A stretch of 11,986 nt of DNA from Sphaerochaeta sp. GTDB taxonomy: Bacteria; Spirochaetota; Spirochaetia; Sphaerochaetales; Sphaerochaetaceae. The position numbers and the translations under genes were made by a program. Numbering within the stretch: the stretch's first letter is position 1; the number at the start of each line of letters is the position of its first letter. Shown piece after piece: positions 1 to 6,717 of the stretch. The stretch is taken from assembly GCA_003446545.1 (NCBI GenBank), contig DMAO01000324.1:1-11986 (forward strand), written 5' to 3'. The notes under the pieces were generated by a model. That model made no database searches and was not told where the DNA came from. It saw only the letters and a program-made list of their open reading frames with translations.

Positions 1-107
1 GCGATTATGAGTAATGGTATAAAAAGTCTGTTTATCCAATAAATTGTATTGTGTACAACTATATTGGAGGATTATACTAGCATGAACTAAATGGTAATGA
101 ATGAATA
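1..107. other. AT-rich intergenic stretch at left edge
   Basis: AT-rich sequence downstream of the first MFS gene's stop. It contains a plus-strand TTGTGT-18-TATACT promoter-like pair and a GGAGG at 66-70 in front of ATG AAC TAA, a start followed almost at once by a stop. No real reading frame and no clear hairpin terminator for the minus-strand gene are visible. It may be the edge of a neighbouring locus outside the window. Confidence 0.3.
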
Positions 108-1331
108 TTAAAGAATACGTTTACATTGGATATTTTTTGCTGCATAGAATCCAACCAGGATATACAGACTGGTAAGAATAAAAACAGCTACAAAGCCTAT
201 GGAAGCAACCAAAGCCCCTGCCAGGATTGGGTACAGGATATTCATGATCGAACCAGCTCCTGCAAGTCCTGAGTACAGCGGACGGTTTTCATCGGTAGAT
301 ATTTCCAGCAATATCCCAGGGGCCAGTATTTGATAGAGGGCTAGGCTGCTTCCTGTAAGCAGGAATACTAGGGAGAAAGTCAGAGGTGAAGGGGAGGCAA
401 GGACGGCTATCAGGGGGATTGCTGCACCCAGACCCACAAAGAGATAGAGCAGTCTCCTATAGTGTTGTCCTTTGGAAAAGAAAGTCAGAAGGGTGTTAGT
501 CAAGAGAGATCCTGCCATCTGGATCAAGAGAAAGGTTCCTGTAAGGCTACCGTCAATCGAGAACCTGGTCCTGGCAAAGAGAATAAAAAACGGTATGGTG
601 GAAAGGATGATTCCGCTGGTATTGATTAGTATGAGATAGAGGCGCATGTTCTTGTCATTCTTGATAATCTGGCCAAATGCAACAAATCTCTTGCCTAAAG
701 AGAGTTTTTCCTGTTTGGGGGCATCCTCCTCCTTGATCATCCAGAACCCGATGGTAGCTAAGGCGAGCAGGCCTCCTGCAAGCAGGAATAGGGTGGAGTA
801 GTTCTTGGGGTATGTAAGATTTGATAAAATGACCTTCACCAGGAGGGCAGAGGCTATGACGCCAATGCTTGAAATGAGTTGTTTGAGGGTAAGAAGGTTT
901 TTCCTTCTGGCGGGTTCTATAGTCCTGCCTAGGATATCTGTGTAGGAAATGTTGGCAAAGGCTCCACTTAAGGAGAATACGGTCATCAGCCCAAGGATAG
1001 TCCAGACCTTCCAAAGTGCAGCTCCTGAAAGCGTACGCAAGAAGATGCCCAAGACTATGAGGGCTGTGACCCTCAGATATATACCTGCAAGGAGAGCAGG
1101 CTTCTTCCTCCTAAGTGGGTAGATGATGCCAGCAAAGAGCAATTGCATGAAACTTGTTCCCCCGATCATGATGGAGGAAAGGATCCCCATATGTAGCGAT
1201 GTCGCTCCGCTTTCTGCAAGCATGTTCGGTACGACGGTGTTGATGTCTATGAAATTCATGGTCAAGGCTAAGAAGAGTGCATGCACGAGGAATGCTGTGT
1301 AATTGCGTTTTTGTATCTGTTGCGTATTCAC
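108..1331 (-). CDS. MFS transporter, 12 transmembrane helices
   Basis: A 407-residue polytopic inner-membrane protein, likely a secondary transporter of the major facilitator superfamily; the substrate is unknown. Hydrophobic segments run through the whole protein, with a charged central loop at about residues 198-230 (KEEDAPKQEK, then KNDKNMR), the usual divide between the two six-helix halves. The loop 2-3 motif is degenerate (YPLRRKKP at 71-78) compared with the classical GxxxDRxGRR. The start is GTG at 1329-1331, chosen because AAAGGA lies 8 nt upstream; the stop is TAA. It is transcribed divergently from the small membrane protein at 1625 and has its own candidate promoter. The length of about 400 residues is typical for MFS, and the protein looks intact. 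Assignment to the superfamily is firm; a drug-efflux or sugar role would be a guess. Confidence 0.85.
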   Translation of the reverse strand: MNTQQIQKRNYTAFLVHALFLALTMNFIDINTVVPNMLAESGATSLHMGILSSIMIGGTSFMQLLFAGIIYPLRRKKPALLAGIYLRVTALIVLGIFLRTLSGAALWKVWTILGLMTVFSLSGAFANISYTDILGRTIEPARRKNLLTLKQLISSIGVIASALLVKVILSNLTYPKNYSTLFLLAGGLLALATIGFWMIKEEDAPKQEKLSLGKRFVAFGQIIKNDKNMRLYLILINTSGIILSTIPFFILFARTRFSIDGSLTGTFLLIQMAGSLLTNTLLTFFSKGQHYRRLLYLFVGLGAAIPLIAVLASPSPLTFSLVFLLTGSSLALYQILAPGILLEISTDENRPLYSGLAGAGSIMNILYPILAGALVASIGFVAVFILTSLYILVGFYAAKNIQCKRIL

Positions 1332-1350
1332 GGTATCAATCCTTTGCTTG

Positions 1351-1379
1351 AATATACTCTATCATGGTCCAACATCCAA
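1351..1379 (-). promoter_or_regulatory. Candidate sigma70 promoter of the first MFS gene
   Basis: On the minus strand, TTGGAT (1374-1379) and TATATT (1351-1356) are separated by exactly 17 nt. Transcription would start near 1344, giving a leader of only about 13 nt before the GTG. The spacer ends in GATAGAG, so the -10 sits in GATAGAGTAT, the same 10-mer as in the divergent promoter at 1518-1546. Confidence 0.45.
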
Positions 1380-1466
1380 TGCTGATGTGTTTCAAGAATG
1401 GCAAGGCTACTGTTAAGGCTTCGTGCGACCATAGGATATTCTTAGGAAGGGCTTTTCCCCTGTTCT

Positions 1467-1482
1467 CCTAGAAGACTCTAGG
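1467..1482. repeat. Small perfect hairpin CCTAGA-agac-TCTAGG
   Basis: A 6-bp perfect inverted repeat with a 4-nt loop in the middle of the divergent intergenic region. Its right arm includes ACTCTAGG (1475-1482), which recurs at 1527-1534 inside the downstream promoter. It may be a second, weaker copy of a regulator site. No T-tract follows, so a terminator is unlikely. Confidence 0.3.
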
Positions 1483-1517
1483 CCAGTGGCACATATTCTT
1501 TTATGAAAACAAAATGA

Positions 1518-1546
1518 TTGTGAAACACTCTAGGATAGAGTATCAT
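1518..1546 (+). promoter_or_regulatory. Candidate promoter of the Lys/Pro/Ala-rich membrane protein
   Basis: TTGTGA (1518-1523), 17-nt spacer, TATCAT (1541-1546). The predicted start near 1553 leaves a leader of about 70 nt. The spacer contains the dyad ACTCTA-gga-TAGAGT (1527-1541), whose right end touches the -10 box, a position where a bound repressor would block RNA polymerase. Confidence 0.5.
1527..1541. promoter_or_regulatory. 15-bp dyad in promoter spacer, possible operator
   Basis: ACTCTA (1527-1532) and TAGAGT (1536-1541) are perfect 6-bp arms around a 3-bp centre. It lies between the -35 and -10 boxes of the promoter at 1518-1546. Half sites ACTCTA also occur at 1356-1361, next to the -10 of the divergent MFS promoter, and at 1475-1480. 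The operator role is inferred from position and symmetry only. Confidence 0.4.
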
Positions 1547-1624
1547 TAACAGTAGGAAAAGGGGATGCTTTCTCCCTTGGATTGTAGATATTTGTATGAA
1601 AATAATTTGTGAAAAGGAGTTGTG

Positions 1625-2116
1625 ATGAATACGCAAGAACAAAAAGAAAAGCTACAAAAATATACCATTGGTTATCTGATTGCCATGGTTGTCATCTTTG
1701 TCATTGTCCTCATTGGGGTCCGTAGCCCCGCTCTGAAAACGGTAGCACTCATTGTTACTGTTGTAGTTTTTTCAGCCCTTATTTTTCTGCAATGGAAAAA
1801 GGCCAATGCAGCTAGAACAGAGGAAACTTCTTCCTTTCCGACGGAGAAGGTCTCATCTGCTCCTGAAGTGAAGGAGGCGCCTAAGGCTGAAACGAAACCT
1901 GCCCCTGTGTCAAAGGAACCTACCAAGGCTGAAGAGAAACCTGGGGCAAAACCTACGGCTAAGGAACCACCAAAAGCTGAGGCAAAGCCTGACCCTAAGA
2001 CTTCTGCTAAGAAACCTGCAGCAAAAGCTAAGGCTCCAGCTAAAAAACCCAAAGCTAAAACAACAACCACTTCCACGAAGAAAGCTCCTGCCAAGAAAGC
2101 ACCTCCAAAGGAGTAA
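1625..2116 (+). CDS. Two-helix membrane protein with Lys/Pro/Ala-rich tail
   Basis: No family recognised. The 163-residue product has two adjacent membrane helices (about residues 14-31 and 38-55) separated by a short RSPALK turn, then a tail of about 105 residues that looks disordered. The tail contains three spaced copies of a KE-P-KAE-KP unit (83-92, 97-106, 113-122) and ends in a strongly basic segment of KKPAAKAK and KKAPAKKA type (from about 128), resembling histone H1-like tails. Basic residues flank both helices, so both ends are probably cytoplasmic. GTG at 1622 is also in frame, but ATG at 1625 is preferred: AGGAG (1615-1619) lies 5 nt before it and only 2 nt before the GTG. The gene is monocistronic, with its own promoter and a terminator 30 bp downstream. 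A membrane tether for nucleic acid or an envelope-linked spacer are both possible; neither is shown. Confidence 0.7.
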   Translation: MNTQEQKEKLQKYTIGYLIAMVVIFVIVLIGVRSPALKTVALIVTVVVFSALIFLQWKKANAARTEETSSFPTEKVSSAPEVKEAPKAETKPAPVSKEPTKAEEKPGAKPTAKEPPKAEAKPDPKTSAKKPAAKAKAPAKKPKAKTTTTSTKKAPAKKAPPKE

Positions 2117-2145
2117 CAAGCAGATCTTCAGACAGGGAAAAACAC

Positions 2146-2175
2146 GAAAGGAACCGGTTCACTCTGGTTCCTTTC
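2146..2175 (+). terminator. Hairpin terminator after the Lys/Pro/Ala-rich gene
   Basis: GAAAGGAACC (2146-2155) pairs perfectly with GGTTCCTTTC (2166-2175) around a 10-nt loop. The run that follows, TTGGTTCTTGT, is T-rich but interrupted, so termination may be moderate. It lies 30 bp after the stop codon. Confidence 0.65.
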
Positions 2176-2276
2176 TTGGTTCTTGTAGCACTGCTTTCCT
2201 CTTATGGAGTAAAATGGGGTACCCTCTTTACCAATTTTGTACATCGTGTTCATGCAAGAGTTGGGCAATGTTTGTC

Positions 2277-2661
2277 CTATAACCTCATGGTACTGACACT
2301 ACCGGATATCCCTTGCGGGTAACTCGATGCCATGACAATGTTTCCAGAAGCATCGTGGCCAGGAAGTTTGACCACATATATACACTTATCAAGATACTAC
2401 CTGTTCGCAACAGACCCCTGTTGCCTTGCCTCGCGTATGACCTGTTTTGTTGATGTCTGTACCAGCACTACTTCAAAAGGACACTGGGTTCTGTTGACCG
2501 AACAGGCGATTTGCAGATACCCCCTCCCTAAAATATTTGCTTCTATCGAGGCCATCCCTAATTTTTGAAGGTTCTGCCTGCCCTCCTGTATAGGGGGTGG
2601 GCATAGCTATGATAATTGCGAGGGCAAGTAAGATTGTCTTTGTACGAATACGAAATTTCTC
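2277..2661 (-). pseudogene. Broken gene for a small exported protein
   Basis: Read on the minus strand, frame A (2661 down to about 2593) gives a signal-peptide-like segment, RTKTILLALAIIIAMPTP. After one surplus C in a run of five (2593-2597), frame B continues as a protein-like sequence: IQEGRQNLQKLGMASIEANI, later PFEVVLVQTSTKQ, then an in-frame TAG at 2397-2399, then YLDKCIYVVKLPGHDASGNI and a TAG stop at 2277-2279. A good AGGAG (2659-2663) stands 9 nt before an ATT (2647-2649) where ATG would be expected. Repairing ATT to ATG, removing one C and changing TAG to CAG yields one continuous protein of about 123 residues with an N-terminal signal and three Cys in the exported part. Family not recognised. 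Three independent lesions argue for decay rather than recoding, although a sequencing error in the C run is possible. A 78-codon plus-strand reading frame over the same bases looks like a shadow. Confidence 0.6.
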
Positions 2662-2695
2662 CTATGTGCTAGATGTTTTGGAGAAAGGAAGATAG

Positions 2696-2705
2696 ACAGA
2701 TCTGT
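2696..2705. repeat. 10-bp palindrome ACAGATCTGT
   Basis: Perfect palindrome in the region between the broken minus-strand gene and the prenyltransferase gene. It lies about 47 bp upstream of the putative lost start codon and could be a regulator half-site pair. A single 10-mer may also arise by chance. Confidence 0.2.
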
Positions 2706-2788
2706 TCAATCCCTGTTTTCAGAGGATATCTCAAACAGAAGGCAATCGTTCTCTTTCACGAGAGTATAGATGATAGGTTGCATCACTA

Positions 2789-2794
2789 TATAAT
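2789..2794 (+). promoter_or_regulatory. Perfect TATAAT -10 box upstream of the prenyltransferase
   Basis: TATAAT (2789-2794) within TATATAAT. The sequence 17 bp upstream (ATAGAT, 2766-2771) is a poor -35. Transcription would start near 2801, about 70 nt before the preferred ATG at 2873. The -35 weakness suggests help from an activator or simply modest strength. Confidence 0.35.
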
Positions 2795-2872
2795 GAGTTG
2801 TCTGTTGCCACCTTTTGTGGTTTTTCTGGTTTTAGTATGGATATAGTAGCTAAAGTAATGCTACTCTCTGCT

Positions 2873-3775
2873 ATGAATTTTACCCAATTTTTACGAATCG
2901 TAGAGATTCGCACCAAGGTTATCAGCATGGGAACCTTTGCATCAGGTACTCTCTTTGCCCTCTACACACAAGGTACCCTAAGCCCTGGGCTCGTGTTGCT
3001 CATGGCAATCGCCACGCTGTTTGTCGATATGGGGACTACCGGATTCAACAGCTATTTCGATTATCGCAATGGAACCGACAGGCAAGAGACCAATTGTGAA
3101 GACGATAAGGTGTTGGTCTATCAGGGTGTAAAGCCCTCATATGCACTGCTGGTCAGTCTGCTGTTGTTTGGTGCGGCCGGGGCTCTAGGCCTTGTCTTGG
3201 CCTACATGACGAGCTGGAAACTCCTGGTGGTTGGGGGTATATGCATGATGGTAGGCTTTGCCTACACCGGTGGCCCGTATCCCATCTCCCGCACTCCCTT
3301 AGGAGAGCTGTTTGCAGGCTTTTTCTTGGGTTCGACACTTTTCCTCATTTCCTATTTTGTGCAGACGGGAACATTTACGAAAGAAACTCTGCTAGCATCG
3401 CTGCCCTTCTTGGTGTTGGTGGGCATGATCCTTTCAGTCAACAACAGCTGTGACCGTATCAGCGATGCCAAAGCCGGGAGGAGGACCCTTACGATCATAC
3501 TGGGAAAGTGGGGTACCACCTTCTTGCTGGGTCTTGAAGCTTTGGTAGTCGTAGCCTTGTCTGTACTGCTCTTTTTCCTGGGAATCTATCCCTTAATCCT
3601 TCTCTTAGCTCTTGTTCCCTGGCTCCTTCTTGGCGCAAGAGAGTTCAGTTCAATGGTACGGAGGGGATTTTCCAACCAGACCAAACAAGGCAATATGCTC
3701 TCCATCACTCGGGTCTATCTTGTCTTCAGCCTCTGTTTTTCCCTAGGACTCTTACTCGCTCATCTGCTCAGATGA
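2873..3775 (+). CDS. UbiA-family prenyltransferase, MenA-like
   Basis: Integral-membrane prenyltransferase of the UbiA superfamily, closest in motif layout to MenA, which joins a polyprenyl diphosphate to 1,4-dihydroxy-2-naphthoate in menaquinone synthesis. With ATG 2873 as residue 1 the protein has 300 residues. The first Mg-diphosphate motif is NSYFDYRNGTD (59-69), the second NNSCDRISDAKAGRRT (190-205), and a MenA-like YTGGPYPISRTPLGELF (131-147) lies between. The family-like N-terminus FLRIVEIRTK begins at residue 6, so the ATG at 2873 is preferred. In-frame upstream starts (2798 TTG, 2837, 2858) add residues unlike the family, but no candidate has a strong Shine-Dalgarno, so the start is uncertain. 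No other menaquinone gene is nearby, so the aromatic acceptor is not established. The 3' end overlaps the convergent MFS gene by 24 bp. Family call strong, substrate call weak. Confidence 0.8.
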   Translation: MNFTQFLRIVEIRTKVISMGTFASGTLFALYTQGTLSPGLVLLMAIATLFVDMGTTGFNSYFDYRNGTDRQETNCEDDKVLVYQGVKPSYALLVSLLLFGAAGALGLVLAYMTSWKLLVVGGICMMVGFAYTGGPYPISRTPLGELFAGFFLGSTLFLISYFVQTGTFTKETLLASLPFLVLVGMILSVNNSCDRISDAKAGRRTLTIILGKWGTTFLLGLEALVVVALSVLLFFLGIYPLILLLALVPWLLLGAREFSSMVRRGFSNQTKQGNMLSITRVYLVFSLCFSLGLLLAHLLR

Positions 3776-5002
3776 CGTTTGGGAGTAATCCATCTGGTTG
3801 ACCGGCTTCTTGATGGTAGTTGCATAGAGGGTATTTGCCAATCCTAGAATGGCGGATAGGGTGAAAAGTGCCTCAATACCCAGGTTCTCCCAGATGAGCC
3901 CGCCAAGAAGAGCTATGATCACACTGATAAGGTGATTGACTGAAATCCCTGTGGTGATGGTGGAGGTCATCTCCTCGGGCGTTGAGGAAAGATCCTGTAC
4001 ATATACATTGCTAGCCATGCTTGCCAGTGAGATGACCGAGTCAAGGACAAAGTTAATGCAAACGACTATGAAGGCGATATGCATGGGGAAAATGCGATGG
4101 GCAAACCCATAGAAGAAACAGACGACTATGAGGATGAGGGTGTCCCCTATCATGATGGTCTTGTATCCAAGACGGTCAATGAGACGACCGATAAGAGGGG
4201 AGAGTATCATGCCAAAGGCTGCGCAGATGGCCAGAAGAAAGGCTATTACAGAGGTATCTGCCCCATAAAAAAGGATAAGGACATAGGGGGCAAAGGTCAG
4301 AAATATCTGCTTCCTAGCACCATAGAAGACTTCCAACATATAGTACTTTGAGAATTTCCTGTTGAAGTATATCCTGCTTCTCTTTACACTCTTACCCTGG
4401 TCTCTCATGGTGAGGGCGATGAGTGAAGCAAGCAGAAGTAGCACTGCTGCTATGATGAATACAACCCTAAAGCCTGTTATCGCACCTTTTGGGATTCCCA
4501 TGGCTCCAAAGAGCAGGAATAGGCCGGTAACAGTCAAAAAGCCTAGGATATTTCCCCCATGGCTGAGGCTTGAGGTGATACCCAGTGATGCACCCCCCTT
4601 GCCTTTGTTTGCCAGATTTAGGGCGATAGAGTGTTTCATCGGCATGAGGATATACTCACCTGTGCTGAAGATGACCATACAAAGGATTACCATGACCTTG
4701 GAACTTCCCAGCAACAAGATGCCGACCACTCCAGCAAGCATGATGGCGGTTCCTATCTTGAAGACCTTGGTCTCACTGAAACGGTACATAGCCGCCAGGA
4801 TAAAGATGAGCAAAAGGCCGGGGATTTCCCTAAAGAATTCCACGATACCACGTTCGAACTTAGTTATCTGTACGATTTCTGCCAGATAATTGTCCTGAAC
4901 CCCACGGTAGACGCCGTAGGCGAGACCGCCGAAGAGTATGGACGATAGGAAGGGACGAATCTTCAGTCCCTTACGATAGATGCTTTGTGTTTGCTTGTTC
5001 AT
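3752..5002 (-). CDS. MFS transporter
   Basis: A polytopic inner-membrane transporter of the major facilitator superfamily, 416 residues, substrate unknown. Hydrophobic helices run from about residue 18 to 400 with a basic central loop (about 200-220, KSVKRSR). A good MFS signature, GRLIDRLGYKTIM (272-284), sits in the loop after helix 8, corresponding to the GxLaDRxGrk motif. The frame extends 34 codons further upstream, to 5104, but the ATG at 5000-5002 is chosen because AAGGA lies 8 nt before it and the extra residues look unlike a transporter N-terminus; the longer version would also run over the promoter. The gene is divergent from the esterase and convergent with the prenyltransferase, whose last codons it overlaps. 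Sequence similarity to the first MFS protein in this window is not obvious by eye, so the two are probably not recent duplicates. Confidence 0.85.
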   Translation of the reverse strand: MNKQTQSIYRKGLKIRPFLSSILFGGLAYGVYRGVQDNYLAEIVQITKFERGIVEFFREIPGLLLIFILAAMYRFSETKVFKIGTAIMLAGVVGILLLGSSKVMVILCMVIFSTGEYILMPMKHSIALNLANKGKGGASLGITSSLSHGGNILGFLTVTGLFLLFGAMGIPKGAITGFRVVFIIAAVLLLLASLIALTMRDQGKSVKRSRIYFNRKFSKYYMLEVFYGARKQIFLTFAPYVLILFYGADTSVIAFLLAICAAFGMILSPLIGRLIDRLGYKTIMIGDTLILIVVCFFYGFAHRIFPMHIAFIVVCINFVLDSVISLASMASNVYVQDLSSTPEEMTSTITTGISVNHLISVIIALLGGLIWENLGIEALFTLSAILGLANTLYATTIKKPVNQMDYSQTSSEQMSE

Positions 5003-5041
5003 GCAGTCAGTCCTTGCGAGTACTTGGTATCTGTTCTCACG

Positions 5042-5071
5042 ACTATGGGCCCATTTTAGCGCATGTGTCAA
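5042..5071 (-). promoter_or_regulatory. Candidate promoter of the second MFS gene
   Basis: Minus-strand consensus TTGACA (5066-5071), 18-nt spacer, CATAGT (5042-5047). A start near 5035 gives a leader of about 33 nt. The consensus -35 makes this one of the better promoters in the window. Confidence 0.5.
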
Positions 5072-5086
5072 TTGGCCCTCGTCAAA

Positions 5087-5101
5087 TCGGCAGAGTGCCG
5101 A
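5087..5101. promoter_or_regulatory. 15-bp dyad between divergent promoters
   Basis: TCGGCA (5087-5092) and TGCCGA (5096-5101) form perfect 6-bp arms around GAG. The site lies 15 bp upstream of the MFS -35 and about 40 bp upstream of the esterase -35, where a single regulator could control both genes. The operator role is inferred from symmetry and position. Confidence 0.4.
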
Positions 5102-5129
5102 CAAAACACAAGCAACTTACTAAACCCAG

Positions 5130-5172
5130 AAAAAAAACCAAACTTGTATTCTCCTGGCAAGCAGAGTATCAT
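5130..5172 (+). promoter_or_regulatory. Candidate promoter of the esterase with upstream A-tract
   Basis: TTGTAT (5144-5149), 17-nt spacer, TATCAT (5167-5172), preceded by eight consecutive A (5130-5137) in the place of an UP element. The -10 context AGAGTATCAT matches that of the promoter at 1518-1546. The predicted start near 5179 leaves a very short leader of about 14 nt, so the Shine-Dalgarno would lie almost at the 5' end. Confidence 0.4.
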
Positions 5173-5192
5173 GCAGGCAGAGGAAACATGCC

Positions 5193-6698
5193 ATGACAGA
5201 ACCCACTCCAATCGTTCATACTTCACTAGGAACTATCAGCGGTACTAAGAAAGGTGAGGTCTGCAGCTTCAAGGGAATACCCTATGCACAGAGTCTCACC
5301 CCTACAACTCGCTTTTCCCCTGCCTTGCCCATAGGACAATGGCAAGGTGTGTTCGACGCCTCTTCCTATGGTCCTATCTGCCCCCAAAAGGGTTTGTTAA
5401 GGAAGAAGATGGGGGATAACTCCCTCTGTCTGAATATCTGGACACCCATAACGCAAAAGAAACTTCTTCCTGTCCTGTTTTTCATCCATGGAGGTTCCTT
5501 CAAGCAAGGGGCTGGAAGCGAAACTTTCTATGAGGGATCGCACCTTGCAAAAGAAGGGGAAATGGTAGTGGTGAGTATCAACTACCGACTTAACATTTGG
5601 GGTTTTTGTGACTTTTCCTCCCTCGACCCTTCCTACACCTGCAATAATGGTCTCACCGATGTTTTGCTCGCGCTCACTTGGGTGAAAACACATATCCACC
5701 ATTTCGGTGGGGATGCTTCTCGGGTTACCATCATGGGACAGTCGGCTGGTGGAACCATGGTCTGTACCCTTTTCACCATTGCGGCTGCTAAGCCCCTGTT
5801 TGCCCAAGCCATCATTCTCAGTGGTGGACCTACACAGCTGCAAAGCAAGGAGGAGTGTCTTGAAACCTCGCAAGCATTCCTTGAATATGCTGAAATAGAC
5901 TCAAAACAGACGATGGAGAGCCTCTCTACACAAAAGTTGGTTGGCCTGCAACATACCTTTGCAAAAAAATATAGTTTCGGTGCCGCTACCTACCGCCTTA
6001 CCCGTGACCATAATCTGGTTGAAGCGTATCCCATACCTCTTGCCCTTACGGGGGCTGGAAAGGGCAAACCCCTGCTGATAGGGACTACCGGTGAAGAGAT
6101 GGGCTTCATGAACATAAAACCCCTTGCCAATCTGTTCAAACTCAATAATTTGATTGAAGTTGGTATAGCCTTGGAACCTGAGCATCTGAGAAAAGAGCTC
6201 CTGGATACCTATACGGCCAAGTATGGTGAGAAGCAGGTACGCTCCCTTTTGTACCCGGACCTGCTCTTCCGGATAGCGAGCATCTGGTTTGCCCAGGCCT
6301 GTTCAGCCTATAGTCCGACGTGGATGTACCGCTTTGATTTCGAGACAAAGGCTTTGAAGATGCAGGGCATGCATGCTGTGCACGCCTCTGACCTCCCCTA
6401 TGTATTTGGGAATCTGGAAAACCATTTGATACAACCCATGTTCCTCCTCGATCGTGACATGAATCCCATCTATGCCGTAGCCCAGGAGATCCAAAGGGAC
6501 CTAACCAGGTTTGTGCATACGGGAAATTTGCCATGGGTACAGATACAGAATGATCAGATTACGGCAAAGTGCTATGACGAACACTCCTCAATAGGTCCTA
6601 TGGTGGACCCTGCCATTAATGAGCTCTATCACAAGACAGAGTATTACAGGCGGAGCATGCTGGGGTTGGGGACGTTTAAGGAGGAGTGTAACGATTAG
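5193..6698 (+). CDS. Type-B carboxylesterase (alpha/beta hydrolase)
   Basis: Serine esterase of the carboxylesterase type-B / para-nitrobenzyl esterase family; it hydrolyses carboxylic esters, with the natural substrate unknown. The 501 residues match the family length. Visible landmarks: N-terminal GTISGTKKGEVCSFKGIPYA (13-32); LCLNIW (78-83); oxyanion-hole HGG (99-101); nucleophile elbow GQSAGG with Ser184; probable acid Glu302 in GTTGEE (297-302); and His397 in HASDLPYVFGN, so the whole triad is present. No signal peptide is seen, so the enzyme is probably cytoplasmic. ATG 5193 has AGGA 8 nt upstream; another ATG at 5188 is out of frame. The stop is TAG. It is divergent from an MFS transporter and followed 113 bp later, in the same direction, by an SDR oxidoreductase, which would suit uptake, ester cleavage and oxidation of a small compound; this link is inference. 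Confidence 0.92.
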   Translation: MTEPTPIVHTSLGTISGTKKGEVCSFKGIPYAQSLTPTTRFSPALPIGQWQGVFDASSYGPICPQKGLLRKKMGDNSLCLNIWTPITQKKLLPVLFFIHGGSFKQGAGSETFYEGSHLAKEGEMVVVSINYRLNIWGFCDFSSLDPSYTCNNGLTDVLLALTWVKTHIHHFGGDASRVTIMGQSAGGTMVCTLFTIAAAKPLFAQAIILSGGPTQLQSKEECLETSQAFLEYAEIDSKQTMESLSTQKLVGLQHTFAKKYSFGAATYRLTRDHNLVEAYPIPLALTGAGKGKPLLIGTTGEEMGFMNIKPLANLFKLNNLIEVGIALEPEHLRKELLDTYTAKYGEKQVRSLLYPDLLFRIASIWFAQACSAYSPTWMYRFDFETKALKMQGMHAVHASDLPYVFGNLENHLIQPMFLLDRDMNPIYAVAQEIQRDLTRFVHTGNLPWVQIQNDQITAKCYDEHSSIGPMVDPAINELYHKTEYYRRSMLGLGTFKEECND

Positions 6699-6717
6699 GA
6701 AAAGCTAATACTGACGA

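Noticed and set aside
61..111. GGAGG followed by ATG AAC TAA and a further 6-codon frame, looking like a leader peptide
   Set aside because: The spacing is long, the frames are trivial, and they point into the 3' end of the opposing MFS gene. There is no downstream gene for a leader to control.
1672..2119. Two long minus-strand frames opposite the Lys/Pro/Ala-rich gene
   Set aside because: They are low-complexity mirror images of the Lys/Pro/Ala codons, and the plus-strand gene has promoter, ribosome site and terminator.
2332..2568. A 78-codon plus-strand open frame
   Set aside because: It lies antisense to the reconstructed exported-protein remnant, has no Shine-Dalgarno and has an uneven composition. 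The minus-strand reading explains the region better.
5003..5104. The 34-codon N-terminal extension of the second MFS protein
   Set aside because: The internal ATG at 5002 has a good AAGGA site and the extension would cover the consensus TTGACA promoter; it is not transporter-like.
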